The notes: generated from the sequence alone by a model not told the origin. Counted from the stretch's first letter, positions 1-8,151 are shown. The stretch: DNA of 45,293 nucleotides from Proteobacteria bacterium UBA4457 (GCA_002390205.1 DGOV01000079.1:58070-103362), one strand, 5' to 3'. A program made the numbers and translations.

Positions 1-1263
1 AATAACTGGAGTTTCTGGATTCTTCCCTTTGCCTTTTTGATGTTGCTGAGTACGTTATTCATGCCTGGTGGGGCTCCTGCAGGGGGTTGGACAATGTATC
101 CTCCTTTAGTTTTGCAAACGGGTGACGCATTTCCTTATTTAATTTTTGCGATCCATTTCATGGGAGCGTCTTCAATTGCAGGGGCAATCAATATAATCGC
201 GACTGTTTTTAATATGCGCGCCCCTGGTATGACCTTAATGAAATTGCCGCTATTTGTTTGGACTTGGATCATAACTGCTTTCTTGTTGATAGCATCCATT
301 CCAGTTCTAGCCGGAGCAGTGACTATGCTGCTGACGGATAAGTTTTTTGGAACAGCATTTTTTAGTGCGGCAGGTGGCGGAGACCCTGTGATGTTTCAAC
401 ATATTTTTTGGTTTTTTGGTCACCCGGAAGTGTATATTCTTATCTTGCCGGCCTTCGGTATTGTTTCTGCGATTATTCCTACCTTTGCAAGAAAGCCGCT
501 TTTTGGCTATGGCTCTATGGTTTATGCGACCGGTGCGATCGCTTTCCTCTCTTTTATTGTTTGGGCGCATCACATGTTCACGGTTGGGATGCCCTTGGCA
601 GGAGAGCTCTTCTTTATGTACACGACGGTGCTGATTGCGGTCCCAACTGGCGTCAAAATTTTTAATTGGATAGCCACTATGTGGCGTGGCTCAATGACTT
701 TTGAGACCCCCATGCTTTTTGCCTTAGCTTTCGTGGTTTTATTCACTATAGGTGGTTTTTCGGGACTGATGTTAGGCGTTACGCCAGTAGACTTTCAATA
801 CCATGATACCTACTTCGTGGTGGCTCATTTTCATTATGTCTTGGTTACTGGCGCCGTCTTTGCTCTTATGGCAGGGGCATATTTTTGGCTGCCTAAGTGG
901 ACGGGTCACATGTATAACGAAACACTAGGCAAATGGCACTTTTGGTTATCTACTATTTCTGTAAATGTGTTGTTTTTCCCGCAGCATTTTCTGGGTTTAG
1001 CAGGAATGCCGCGGCGAATCCCGGACTACGCAGTGCAGTTCTCCGATTTTAATATGGTTTCTAGTATTGGCGGTTTTGTTTACGGGGCCTCGCAAATTCT
1101 GTTTGTAGTCGTGGTCGTTAAATGTGCTCGTGGCGGAGAGAAAGCGACGGATGAAGTTTGGGAAGGAGCTCAGGGCTTGGAATGGACATTGCCCTCTCCA
1201 CCACCGTTCCACAGTTTTACTGAGGCTCCAGATCCTAGTTCTATAACTGGTGGGAATCGATAG
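1..1263 (+). CDS. coxA: Cytochrome c oxidase subunit I, aa3 type (5' end cut off by the window)
   Basis: Catalytic heme-copper subunit of the terminal oxidase, which reduces oxygen to water in the inner membrane and pumps protons. The frame is open from base 1, and 420 residues are visible of the roughly 530 usual in the family, so about 110 N-terminal residues lie outside. Visible signatures are the CuB/Tyr motif HPEVY (bases 421-435), the CuB histidine pair in WAHHMFTVGM (about 562-591), and the heme region HDTYFVVAHFHYVL (about 802-843) carrying the heme a3 and heme a ligands. Many hydrophobic helices separate them. It heads a run of oxidase assembly genes on the same strand. The start and any promoter are not in the window. 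The assignment to the A family of heme-copper oxidases is firm. Confidence 0.97.
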   Translation, partial: NNWSFWILPFAFLMLLSTLFMPGGAPAGGWTMYPPLVLQTGDAFPYLIFAIHFMGASSIAGAINIIATVFNMRAPGMTLMKLPLFVWTWIITAFLLIASIPVLAGAVTMLLTDKFFGTAFFSAAGGGDPVMFQHIFWFFGHPEVYILILPAFGIVSAIIPTFARKPLFGYGSMVYATGAIAFLSFIVWAHHMFTVGMPLAGELFFMYTTVLIAVPTGVKIFNWIATMWRGSMTFETPMLFALAFVVLFTIGGFSGLMLGVTPVDFQYHDTYFVVAHFHYVLVTGAVFALMAGAYFWLPKWTGHMYNETLGKWHFWLSTISVNVLFFPQHFLGLAGMPRRIPDYAVQFSDFNMVSSIGGFVYGASQILFVVVVVKCARGGEKATDEVWEGAQGLEWTLPSPPPFHSFTEAPDPSSITGGNR

Positions 1264-1268
1264 AGATT

Positions 1269-1385
1269 GTGAGCCAAAAAGACAACGATTTAAGTTTTCG
1301 ACGGAAACGAGTCCTTAAAACGGCTCTTTTCCTATCGCTTGTGGTTATCGTCGTCTATGCATGGGGGATATTGTCTTATCTCTAA
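1269..1385 (+). CDS. Small single-span membrane protein, probable cytochrome oxidase small assembly protein
   Basis: A 38-residue reading frame starting at GTG, five bases after the coxA stop and ending six bases before ctaG. It has a charged, basic N-terminal half (Ser-Gln-Lys-Asp-Asn-Asp, then Arg-Arg-Lys-Arg) followed by one hydrophobic helix from about residue 18 to 38. The basic-in, single-helix design and the position between coxA and ctaG match the tiny protein annotated in Pseudomonas relatives as cytochrome oxidase small assembly protein. The family link is by position and architecture, not by a diagnostic motif. No strong Shine-Dalgarno sequence precedes the GTG, so translational coupling to coxA is likely. 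Confidence 0.7.
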   Translation: MSQKDNDLSFRRKRVLKTALFLSLVVIVVYAWGILSYL

Positions 1386-1391
1386 AAAGTC

Positions 1392-1967
1392 ATGAGTAAT
1401 TCAGAACTAAAAAGAGCGAATCGAAAAACTGCGATAAAGTTGGTCTTAGCAACGACTACGATGTTCTTCTTTGGATATGCTTTAATTCCTCTCTATGATG
1501 TTTTTTGTGAAGTAACAGGGTTAAATGGAAAAACAGGCAGGCTGAGCTCTCAGGAAGTTGCGCAAATGTCTCTTGATGAGTCGCGGCTAGTAGAGGTTGA
1601 GTTTGTTGCCAGTGTCGGTGCTGATTTGCCATGGGAATTTTATCCACTGGTGGCAAAAATCAGTGTAGTCCCTGGTGCAGAGACGCAGGTAGACTTTATG
1701 GTAGTAAACAATGCGCAATATGCAGTCACTGGCAACGCTGTGCCTAGTGTGGCGCCCAATGAGGCAGCGAAGTATTTTAGTAAGACGGAGTGCTTTTGTT
1801 TTACGAAGCAGTCCTTAAAAGCGGGTGAATCTAGGAAAATGCCTGTGAGGTTTGTCGTGGACCCTGATATACCCAGAGGCGTGTCCTTGCTAACATTAGG
1901 CTACACCTTTTTTGAGGCCTTAGATACGGCCGGCTTATATCCACCCGAACATACTTATATCAACTGA
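1392..1967 (+). CDS. ctaG: Cytochrome c oxidase assembly protein CtaG/Cox11
   Basis: Copper chaperone that delivers Cu to the CuB centre of subunit I. The 191-residue protein has a short cytoplasmic N-terminus, one membrane helix at about residues 15-35, and a periplasmic beta domain. The copper motif CFCF is present (Cys134 and Cys136 in KTECFCFTKQ), as is the third conserved cysteine just after the helix (Cys39 in YDVFCEVTG). Length is normal for the family. It lies between the small assembly protein and coxC, two bases before the first possible coxC ATG. The ATG at 1392 is chosen because it places the helix correctly, although its ribosome-binding site is weak. Confidence 0.95.
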   Translation: MSNSELKRANRKTAIKLVLATTTMFFFGYALIPLYDVFCEVTGLNGKTGRLSSQEVAQMSLDESRLVEVEFVASVGADLPWEFYPLVAKISVVPGAETQVDFMVVNNAQYAVTGNAVPSVAPNEAAKYFSKTECFCFTKQSLKAGESRKMPVRFVVDPDIPRGVSLLTLGYTFFEALDTAGLYPPEHTYIN

Positions 1968-1987
1968 CAATGAGAGATACTGGAACT

Positions 1988-2863
1988 ATGTCGAATACAA
2001 ACGCAGATTATTACGTCCCCCATTCTAGTCATTGGCCTATTACCGCAACAGTCGCGATATTTACTATGTTTATAGGAGGGGCAAATTTTTTAAACGGCGG
2101 AGAAGTCGGTGTTTATATTTTGGCTATAGGACTTGCCTTATTTGTTTACATGTTATTTGGTTGGTTTGGGACAGTTATCGGAGAGAGTGAAGCTGGAACT
2201 TTTAATGGGCAAGTGGATATTAGCTTTAGAATGGGTATGGTATGGTTTATCTTTTCTGAAGTGATGTTTTTTGCCGCATTTTTTGGGGCACTTTACTACG
2301 CTAGAATGTATTCAGTCCCCTGGTTGGGAGGGGAAGGATCTGGTGCTGCAACTAATCAGTTTCTTTGGCCAGAATTTGCCACTGCCTGGCCCCTGCTTCA
2401 ATTGCCGGAGGCTTATGCTTTTTCCACATTTAAAGAAACGATAGGTGCGTGGGGTGTTCCGTTTTACAACACTATGATATTGCTGACCAGTGGCGCGACT
2501 TGTACATGGGCGCATTGGGGCCTAAAGATCGGCAGTAGAAAGCATTTGATTGCGGGTTTGTCTGTCACGGTCGCGCTGGGAATTATCTTCGTGATAATGC
2601 AAGCTGTGGAGTATGGACACGCCTACAATGAGCTTGGTTTAACACTGAACTCGGGAATTTATGGGGCTACATTTTTTCTGTTGACGGGTTTTCATGGTTT
2701 CCACGTCACTATGGGCACGATAATGTTGGCGACGATTCTAGGAAGATGCATCAAAGGTCACTTCACACATGAGCGACATTTTGGTTTTGAAGCATGTGCT
2801 TGGTATTGGCACTTTGTTGATGTAGTTTGGATTGGGTTGTTTATATTTGTATATTGGATATAG
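1988..2863 (+). CDS. coxC: Cytochrome c oxidase subunit III
   Basis: Third core subunit of the aa3 oxidase, an integral membrane protein that stabilises subunit I and supports proton uptake. From ATG 1988 it has 291 residues. The first in-frame ATG, at 1970, adds MRDTGT. The later start fits homologues, which begin a few residues before the YYVP motif. The conserved SEVMFFAAFFGALYY segment with its glutamate and the C-terminal WHFVDVVWIGLFIFVYW are present. The gene runs almost directly into the oppositely oriented gene at 2869, leaving five bases. Confidence 0.95.
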   Translation: MSNTNADYYVPHSSHWPITATVAIFTMFIGGANFLNGGEVGVYILAIGLALFVYMLFGWFGTVIGESEAGTFNGQVDISFRMGMVWFIFSEVMFFAAFFGALYYARMYSVPWLGGEGSGAATNQFLWPEFATAWPLLQLPEAYAFSTFKETIGAWGVPFYNTMILLTSGATCTWAHWGLKIGSRKHLIAGLSVTVALGIIFVIMQAVEYGHAYNELGLTLNSGIYGATFFLLTGFHGFHVTMGTIMLATILGRCIKGHFTHERHFGFEACAWYWHFVDVVWIGLFIFVYWI

Positions 2864-2868
2864 GCGTT

Positions 2869-3084
2869 CTAACCATTTGGTGCGATTAATCCCAATTGGT
2901 TTAGAACCAGAAGCATAATTATCAGTCCAAATGATAAGGCTACACGCACAGTGAGCGCTTTCACGGTGCTGGTCCCTTTAGGGTTTTTCCCTCGAAAAAG
3001 GTTCAGACCTGCTGCCCCTAGGGCGACTAATATGAGAAGAAATGCGCCAATGATGATGCATTTTATGAGAAACGTGTCAGACAT
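2869..3084 (-). CDS. DUF2909-type twin transmembrane protein
   Basis: A 71-residue protein with two hydrophobic helices (about residues 8-30 and 45-66) joined by a short basic loop (Arg-Gly-Lys-Asn-Pro-Lys). This twin-span layout and its place, reversed between coxC and SURF1, match the DUF2909 twin transmembrane protein found at the same site in Pseudomonas-type oxidase clusters. Its function is unknown; proximity suggests a link to the oxidase or its assembly. It is the only minus-strand gene within the oxidase block. Confidence 0.8.
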   Translation of the reverse strand: MSDTFLIKCIIIGAFLLILVALGAAGLNLFRGKNPKGTSTVKALTVRVALSFGLIIMLLVLNQLGLIAPNG

Positions 3085-3103
3085 ATGAGGGATTCCAATT
3101 TAA

Positions 3104-3844
3104 TTGCCTCATTATTGGCTAATCCACTTAGGAAATCCAACTTTGATCTTGAGACAGACAATATTGATCTTGCTTTTTTTGCTCGGATTCTCTGCTCTGT
3201 GCGGTCTCGGAGTTTGGCAGCTAAAAAGGGCTGAGTTGAAAACGGAGAGGTACGCGCTTTTCACAGAGCGGCTTAAAAGTGCGCGGGTTGAAATGAGTGA
3301 GTTGGTGAGTGCTTCTGATGTAACTTGGAGGCCGGTAATATTAACTGGTACATATCTGGGCATTAATGTTCTTTTAGATAATCGTGTGTTGAACACTAAG
3401 GCCGGATATGAGGTATTTAGCCTTTTCGACATAAAAGAATACGGCACAGTTCTAATTAATCGAGGTTGGTCTTCCAATGGCGGCGATCGTTCCATATTGC
3501 CTAAGCTGCCTTTGCCTCGGGGCGAGGTGAATGTTTCAGGTTATTTTGGTCCTATCCCTGCTAGTGGTATTGCTTTTCATGAGAGCGTGTCGAATATTGA
3601 ACGGTTGTCCGCTCAGAACTTTCGTGTTCAGCATATTAATTGGTCTGAGATTGGAGCTGTTATGGAAGGCGTTTCTCTCAAACCTTTTATTATTTATATC
3701 GATGCCGGAGGCCCCGGCGCGTTAAAAATTGAACGTAAAACACCCGGTTCGGGTGCAGATAAGCACCAAGCATATGCAGTGCAATGGTTCTGTATGGCGA
3801 TTGTGTTAGCAATCATTGGTTTGATTAATTATCGAAGGAGATAA
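3104..3844 (+). CDS. SURF1 family cytochrome oxidase biogenesis protein
   Basis: SURF1 (Shy1) proteins help insert heme a into subunit I. The 246-residue frame has an N-terminal membrane helix (about 15-38, ending GLGVWQLKRAE), a periplasmic domain with VLLDNRV, GYEVFSLF and VLINRGW segments, and a C-terminal helix introduced by the family motif HQAYAVQWF. There is no ATG at the 5' end. TTG at 3104 is used here. An alternative TTG at 3143, ten bases after an AGGA, would shorten the protein by 13 residues and still keep the helix. Strand and end are certain; the start is not. Confidence 0.9.
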   Translation: MPHYWLIHLGNPTLILRQTILILLFLLGFSALCGLGVWQLKRAELKTERYALFTERLKSARVEMSELVSASDVTWRPVILTGTYLGINVLLDNRVLNTKAGYEVFSLFDIKEYGTVLINRGWSSNGGDRSILPKLPLPRGEVNVSGYFGPIPASGIAFHESVSNIERLSAQNFRVQHINWSEIGAVMEGVSLKPFIIYIDAGGPGALKIERKTPGSGADKHQAYAVQWFCMAIVLAIIGLINYRRR

Positions 3845-3847
3845 GCG

Positions 3848-4417
3848 TTGTTTTCAAAATCTGGTGCCTTTTCATCTCGTTTAATTGGTTTTTTAGTGGT
3901 TACAGCTTTTGTCGCCCCGATATTGATAGCGTGGTGGATGGTTCGTACCCCAAGCTTACTTTCTGATATGGGATTGCTTAACAGGGGAGCCTTGGTGTCA
4001 CCGCCTATTGATATTCGACTGTCAGAGCGATATGGACCATTACGCGACATAGAGATGGCTCCAGGAGAATGGGCTATTGTTTATTTTACTGATTCGCGCT
4101 GCGAGGATAATTGTTTAGAAATACTCAATTTATTGAGCACAATACGCGTTCTTCTCGGACATTCTGGGACGAGAGTTCAGATAAATGGACTTTTTGCCTC
4201 TGGAAATGCAGAACAATTGGGCTATTTAAACGATAGTGATGCTTTGACAAGCCTGTCAACTGAGCTTGCCACCCGCACAGATATTGCGACAGTTACATCT
4301 GGGATATTTTTTCTAGACTGGCGCGGACAAATAGTTAGCTATTTTCCAGAGAACGCTGACCCCGCCGATATCAAGAAAGATATTAAGCGCTTATTACGTG
4401 CGTCTAAGTTGGATTGA
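3848..4417 (+). CDS. SCO-like thioredoxin-fold membrane-anchored protein of the oxidase cluster
   Basis: A 189-residue protein starting at TTG 3848, preceded by a good AAGGAG ribosome-binding site seven bases upstream. One N-terminal helix (about 11-32) anchors a periplasmic domain holding a CxxxC pair (Cys85 and Cys89, RCEDNC), the spacing used for copper binding in SCO/Cox17-type proteins. I could not find the distal histidine of true SCO proteins, so a copper or thiol-redox role in assembling CuA or CuB is inferred from motif and position. It sits three bases after SURF1 and three bases before ctaA. The Pseudomonas cluster has a similar hypothetical gene here. Confidence 0.72.
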   Translation: MFSKSGAFSSRLIGFLVVTAFVAPILIAWWMVRTPSLLSDMGLLNRGALVSPPIDIRLSERYGPLRDIEMAPGEWAIVYFTDSRCEDNCLEILNLLSTIRVLLGHSGTRVQINGLFASGNAEQLGYLNDSDALTSLSTELATRTDIATVTSGIFFLDWRGQIVSYFPENADPADIKKDIKRLLRASKLD

Positions 4418-4420
4418 TGA

Positions 4421-5422
4421 ATGAGTAGTTTATGTAAAAATTTAGGCTTAGTGCTATTGTTATTGGCTGTGGTTGTTATTTTATATGGTGCTTATGTTCG
4501 GCTTACAGATGCTGGGCTCGGCTGCCCGGATTGGCCAGGCTGTTACGGTCAATTAACAGCGCCAAGCCCTGATAAACCTACCGTTGTAGAAGATAGCCCC
4601 TTAGTTTTTGATGCAGTGGAGATTGGAAAAGCGTGGCGGGAAATGATACATCGGTATTTGGCGAGCGCTCTTGGTTTTGGCATTCTTGTTTTAGCTTTAC
4701 TAACTTGGACCGTACGTCGAAAAAACCGGCACAGTAGTAAAGTCCCCTATATTTTGCTGCCTCTTGTTGTTTTTCAAGGGGTCTTAGGAATGTGGACAGT
4801 GACGCTGCTTTTGAAGCCGCTAGTGGTCACCGCCCATCTTTTAGGAGGATTGGCAACTTTGTCGATTTTATATTGGTATTTCCTGTCATGTCGTTACGCA
4901 GTGGCTGTTGTGCCACAAGATAAAAAATTAAATATTTTGGCTTGGTTCGGTCTATTCATAGTAGTTAGTCAGGTATTTCTAGGGGGCTGGACTAGCACAA
5001 ACTATGCGGCTTTAGCTTGCACTGAATTGCCCCGGTGCCATGGACTTTGGCTGCCACTTGAGCAGCTAGACAGCGCATTTGTTCTGTGGAGAGGGCTCGG
5101 TGTAAACTATGAATTTGGTGTTCTTGACACACCTGCTCGAGTCTCGATACATGTTGTTCATCGCATTGGAGCAGTTGTAGTGACATTATTTTTAGGCTTC
5201 TTAGTTTGGAGAACCCTAAGGTGTGAACTATCCCAAGTCCGAAAAATTGGCCTGGCGATAGCCTCGGCACTGCTTTTACAATTGTCACTAGGCATTGCGA
5301 ATGTACTGGGTGGATTGCCGATATTTGTTGCAGTAGGACATAATGGTGGTGCTGGATTGCTATTACTTACTATAGTGTCGCTTATTTATTTTACTTCCCG
5401 TCGAGATGCTCATGGCCTTTGA
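4421..5422 (+). CDS. ctaA: Heme A synthase (CtaA/COX15)
   Basis: Membrane enzyme that oxidises the heme O methyl group to the formyl group of heme A. The 333-residue protein has about eight helices. Family signatures are VRLTDAGLGCPDWPGCYG near the N-terminus, and the heme-binding histidines in EMIHRYLAS, VVTAHLLGG, HVVHRIGAVV and GHNGGAG. It overlaps the next gene, ctaB, by 17 bases, so the two heme-modifying steps are translated together. The start at 4421 follows the previous stop by three bases. Confidence 0.95.
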   Translation: MSSLCKNLGLVLLLLAVVVILYGAYVRLTDAGLGCPDWPGCYGQLTAPSPDKPTVVEDSPLVFDAVEIGKAWREMIHRYLASALGFGILVLALLTWTVRRKNRHSSKVPYILLPLVVFQGVLGMWTVTLLLKPLVVTAHLLGGLATLSILYWYFLSCRYAVAVVPQDKKLNILAWFGLFIVVSQVFLGGWTSTNYAALACTELPRCHGLWLPLEQLDSAFVLWRGLGVNYEFGVLDTPARVSIHVVHRIGAVVVTLFLGFLVWRTLRCELSQVRKIGLAIASALLLQLSLGIANVLGGLPIFVAVGHNGGAGLLLLTIVSLIYFTSRRDAHGL

Positions 5423-6332
5423 AAACCCTACATCATTTACTTTTGCTCACTGGAGTGATTATGCGGCTCTGTGCAAGCCGCGGGTAGTTGGGCTGATTGT
5501 TTTTACTGCCGTTATTGGCATGTTTCTGTCGACTCCAGAAGGCGTTGATATTTTCTTGTTAATTGCCGCGACAGTGGGTATTGGGTTGGCGGCAACCTCT
5601 GCTGCTGCCTTGAACCATGTGATAGATAGTCGTGCTGATGCTCTGATGGAGCGAACGCGAAACCGTCCTCTACCCCAAGGCGGTTTAACTCGGCGACATG
5701 CACTATTTTTTGCTATCACGATGGGCGTGGTGGCGATGTATATATTAATTGTATTTGTAAACGCTCTTACAGCCGCTCTAACGTTTGCGTCTCTGATAGG
5801 TTATGCAGTGATCTATACGATGTATTTGAAGCATGCCACGCCGCAAAATATTGTTATAGGCGGAGCCGCTGGAGCTGCACCTCCCGTGCTTGGTTGGACT
5901 GCTGTGACAGGGACAGTCGACCCTCATGCGCTTTTGCTCTTTTTGATAATTTTCGTATGGACTCCGCCCCACTTTTGGGCTTTGGCAATTTATCGCAGAG
6001 CGGACTATGCAAAAGCTTTGATCCCTATGCTTCCTATCACACATGGAGTTACTTATACGCGTCAGCAGATCCTTTTTTACTCGATTATTTTAGTGATAGT
6101 TACCATTCTTCCCTACTTGACTTATATGAGCGGACTCATATATCTCGCAGGAGCTATTGTGTTGAATATAGTGTTGCTATTCTATGTAGTAAAGATGCAA
6201 TTTGACCATTCAGATGAGCTGGCAATGACAGTGTTTCGCTACTCGATTGTATATCTCACTCTTTTGTTTTGCTTTTTCTTTGCCGACCACTATTGGAGCG
6301 ACTTGAGCTTCTTTATTCGGAATAGTACTTAG
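5406..6332 (+). CDS. ctaB: Protoheme IX farnesyltransferase (heme O synthase)
   Basis: UbiA-family prenyltransferase that adds a farnesyl group to heme B, giving heme O, the substrate of CtaA (also called cyoE). It has 308 residues from ATG 5406 or 306 from ATG 5412. The prenyl-diphosphate binding region NHVIDSRADALMERTRNRPLP carries the aspartate-rich motif, and the second conserved stretch YTMYLKHATPQNIVIGGAAG follows. It has about nine membrane helices. It ends four bases from the convergent rpoH stop. In Pseudomonas a sco1 gene normally follows; none is present here. Confidence 0.95.
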   Translation: MLMAFENPTSFTFAHWSDYAALCKPRVVGLIVFTAVIGMFLSTPEGVDIFLLIAATVGIGLAATSAAALNHVIDSRADALMERTRNRPLPQGGLTRRHALFFAITMGVVAMYILIVFVNALTAALTFASLIGYAVIYTMYLKHATPQNIVIGGAAGAAPPVLGWTAVTGTVDPHALLLFLIIFVWTPPHFWALAIYRRADYAKALIPMLPITHGVTYTRQQILFYSIILVIVTILPYLTYMSGLIYLAGAIVLNIVLLFYVVKMQFDHSDELAMTVFRYSIVYLTLLFCFFFADHYWSDLSFFIRNST

Positions 6333-6336
6333 CTTT

Positions 6337-7200
6337 CTATAAGATTAAGTCTTCTGGCTTGGGTAACGATTTTTTTATGGCCATAAAGGCATTCTTTTCT
6401 AGCTGACGGACTCTTTCAGCAGATACACTGTACCGAATTGCCAGCTCACGCAGTGTATTTTTAGGATCTCTTAACCAGCGGCTAACGACTATGTCACGAC
6501 TTCTTTCGTCCAGACACATTAATGCTTTACCTAGGCTTTGTTTTCCAAGATGGGCTCTTTCGTTTTTCTCTATTCCTGTACTGGGTTCGAACCGCATGTC
6601 TTCTATGAAGCTTTCAGGAGAGAAGTCTTCATCTGTTTCGGTCGTGCTGGCGAACGGAAGGTCACTCGCGCTTAGTCGCAGTTCCATGCCTGCAACATCA
6701 TTTTCCTCTACATCTAAGTCGGAGGCGATTTCGGCTTTTTCAGCCGTAGACAACCAGCTTAGGCTTTTTTTCAGGCTTCTCAGGTTAAAAAAAAGTTTCC
6801 TTTGAGCTTTTGTTGTGGCCATTTTTACTATTCGCCAATTTTTTAGTATGAACTCACTAATACTTGCCTTTATCCAATGGGCTGCAAAGGCTGCCAGGCG
6901 TGTCCCTACACGGGGATCAAATTTTTTCACTGCCTGCATGAGGCCGATATTGCCTTCTTGGATTAGGTCATTTTGAGCTAACCCGTAGCCGTTATATTGG
7001 CGTGTAATTTTAACGACGAATTTTAGGTGAGCAAGCACTAACTTGCGAGCAGCCTCAACATTACCGTCATCCATCAGTTGAAATGCTAACGTTTGCTCTT
7101 CTGCTAAAGTTAGCATTGGAATTTTGTTTACAGATGATATATAGGTTTCTAGTGAACCTACACTAGAAACTAAGTTAGGACTTAAGTTGGTGTACATCAT
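6337..7200 (-). CDS. rpoH: RNA polymerase sigma factor RpoH (sigma32, heat shock)
   Basis: Alternative sigma factor directing transcription of chaperone and protease genes. The 287-residue protein begins at ATG 7200, chosen because GGAGGAACTA precedes it and because homologues start close to this point. An upstream frame to 7239 would run into the operator at 7229-7255. Region 2 (LVLAHLKFVVKI, then DLIQEGNIGLMQAVKKFDP), the RpoH box (QRKLFFNLRSLKKSL) that distinguishes sigma32 from sigma70, and the region 4 helix-turn-helix (TLRELAIRYSVSAERVRQLEK) are all visible. Its promoter carries a CIRCE-like inverted repeat. It lies next to ftsY, but the ftsE and ftsX genes usual between them are absent. 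Confidence 0.96.
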   Translation of the reverse strand: MMYTNLSPNLVSSVGSLETYISSVNKIPMLTLAEEQTLAFQLMDDGNVEAARKLVLAHLKFVVKITRQYNGYGLAQNDLIQEGNIGLMQAVKKFDPRVGTRLAAFAAHWIKASISEFILKNWRIVKMATTKAQRKLFFNLRSLKKSLSWLSTAEKAEIASDLDVEENDVAGMELRLSASDLPFASTTETDEDFSPESFIEDMRFEPSTGIEKNERAHLGKQSLGKALMCLDERSRDIVVSRWLRDPKNTLRELAIRYSVSAERVRQLEKNAFMAIKKSLPKPEDLIL

Positions 7201-7225
7201 TAGTTCCTCCAATAAGCATTGAAGT

Positions 7226-7255
7226 ATTTTAGCACTCAAGGAGGTTGAGTGCCAA
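7226..7255 (-). promoter_or_regulatory. Sigma70-like promoter of rpoH, interleaved with the CIRCE element
   Basis: On the minus strand a -35-like TTGGCA (7255-7250) and a -10-like TAAAAT (7231-7226) are separated by 18 bases. The -10 lies about 25 bases before the rpoH ATG, leaving a short leader with the GGAGG ribosome-binding site. The boxes match the TTGACA/TATAAT consensus at five of six positions each. The element coincides with the CIRCE repeat, so a bound repressor would block polymerase. The transcription start is inferred, not known. Confidence 0.55.
7229..7255 (-). promoter_or_regulatory. CIRCE operator (HrcA-binding inverted repeat) upstream of rpoH
   Basis: The minus strand reads TTGGCACTC, nine bases, then GAGTGCTAA. 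The CIRCE consensus is TTAGCACTC-N9-GAGTGCTAA, so 17 of 18 arm positions and the exact nine-base spacing match. The single difference (A to G at position 3) turns the arm's first six bases into a better -35 box. CIRCE is the known operator of HrcA, the repressor of groE and dnaK operons in many bacteria. hrcA is not in this window, so its presence in the genome is assumed. Confidence 0.85.
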
Positions 7256-7284
7256 GAATTTTATTTTTGGTGCGGTCCTTCCGC

Positions 7285-8151
7285 TTAAAACCCGTTCAGT
7301 AAGGTGTTAACGTATCTTTCGGCTGTGAATTCCAAAAGACTTTCAGCGCTTTCTCCAACTCCGATATATTTTATAGGCAACTTGAATCGTTCTACTAAAT
7401 CAAAAACAACACCTCCTTTTGCGGTGCCATCTAGTTTCGTAATGACTATTCCAGTTATCCCGATTTTTTCTATAAAAATTTGAGCTTGGTTGATTGCATT
7501 TTGACCGGTTGTACCATCGAGAACGAGCAATGTTTCGTGGGGCGCTGATACGTCCTGCTTGGCTAACACACGCTTTATTTTTGCTAGCTCTGCCATGAGG
7601 TCGGGCTGTGTGTGCAGTCTGCCCGCAGTATCAACTAATAATATGTCTGCTTTTTCCCTCAGCGCTCTGTTGTGGGCCTCATAAGCTAGAGAAGAAGGGT
7701 CACCGCTGTGCTTGCCGGTAATTACTTGCACTCCTATGGATTTCCCCCAGGACTCTAGTTGTTCGGATGCAGCAGCCCGGAAAGTGTCACCGGCTGCTAA
7801 TATCGTTGCTAGGCCTTTATTCTTCATTTGCAATGCGATTTTAGAGACAGTAGTAGTTTTACCCGCTCCATTGACACCAACTAGTAAGACAACCCTAGTC
7901 TTTTCGTCTTCTGCTCGAGAGTCTAAACTACCCTCAGCTGGCGCCAGAATCCTGATCATCTCTGTTCGCATCGCTTTGATCGCTTGATCCTTAGACGTAG
8001 TATTTTTGATTTTTCGGATAATCTTTTCGGTGGCAGAAAAACCGACATCACTGGCTAATAACAGATTTTCTGCTTCTTCCAGTACGGCCACATCCAATTT
8101 TTTGTTTAATTTAAAGGCATCGCTCAGACGTTTAGTAAGAAATTTGAACAT
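7285..8151 (-). CDS. ftsY: Signal recognition particle receptor FtsY (short form)
   Basis: SRP-family GTPase that docks ribosome-nascent chain complexes at the membrane. The 288-residue protein consists of the N domain (about 1-75) and G domain only. G-domain signatures are the P-loop GVNGAGKTT, DTFRAAASEQL, DTAGRLHTQ and TKLDGTAKGG, ending in the GVGE...L segment. The acidic A domain that makes E. coli FtsY about 500 residues long is absent, as in several compact genomes. An N-terminal basic amphipathic stretch (MFKFLTKRLSDAFKL) could provide membrane binding. It is divergent from the M16 protease gene. Confidence 0.96.
   Translation of the reverse strand: MFKFLTKRLSDAFKLNKKLDVAVLEEAENLLLASDVGFSATEKIIRKIKNTTSKDQAIKAMRTEMIRILAPAEGSLDSRAEDEKTRVVLLVGVNGAGKTTTVSKIALQMKNKGLATILAAGDTFRAAASEQLESWGKSIGVQVITGKHSGDPSSLAYEAHNRALREKADILLVDTAGRLHTQPDLMAELAKIKRVLAKQDVSAPHETLLVLDGTTGQNAINQAQIFIEKIGITGIVITKLDGTAKGGVVFDLVERFKLPIKYIGVGESAESLLEFTAERYVNTLLNGF

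Noticed and set aside
7201..7239. Longer rpoH start with 13 extra residues
   Set aside because: It would place coding sequence over the -10 box and into the CIRCE repeat; ATG 7200 has a strong ribosome-binding site and matches homologue length.
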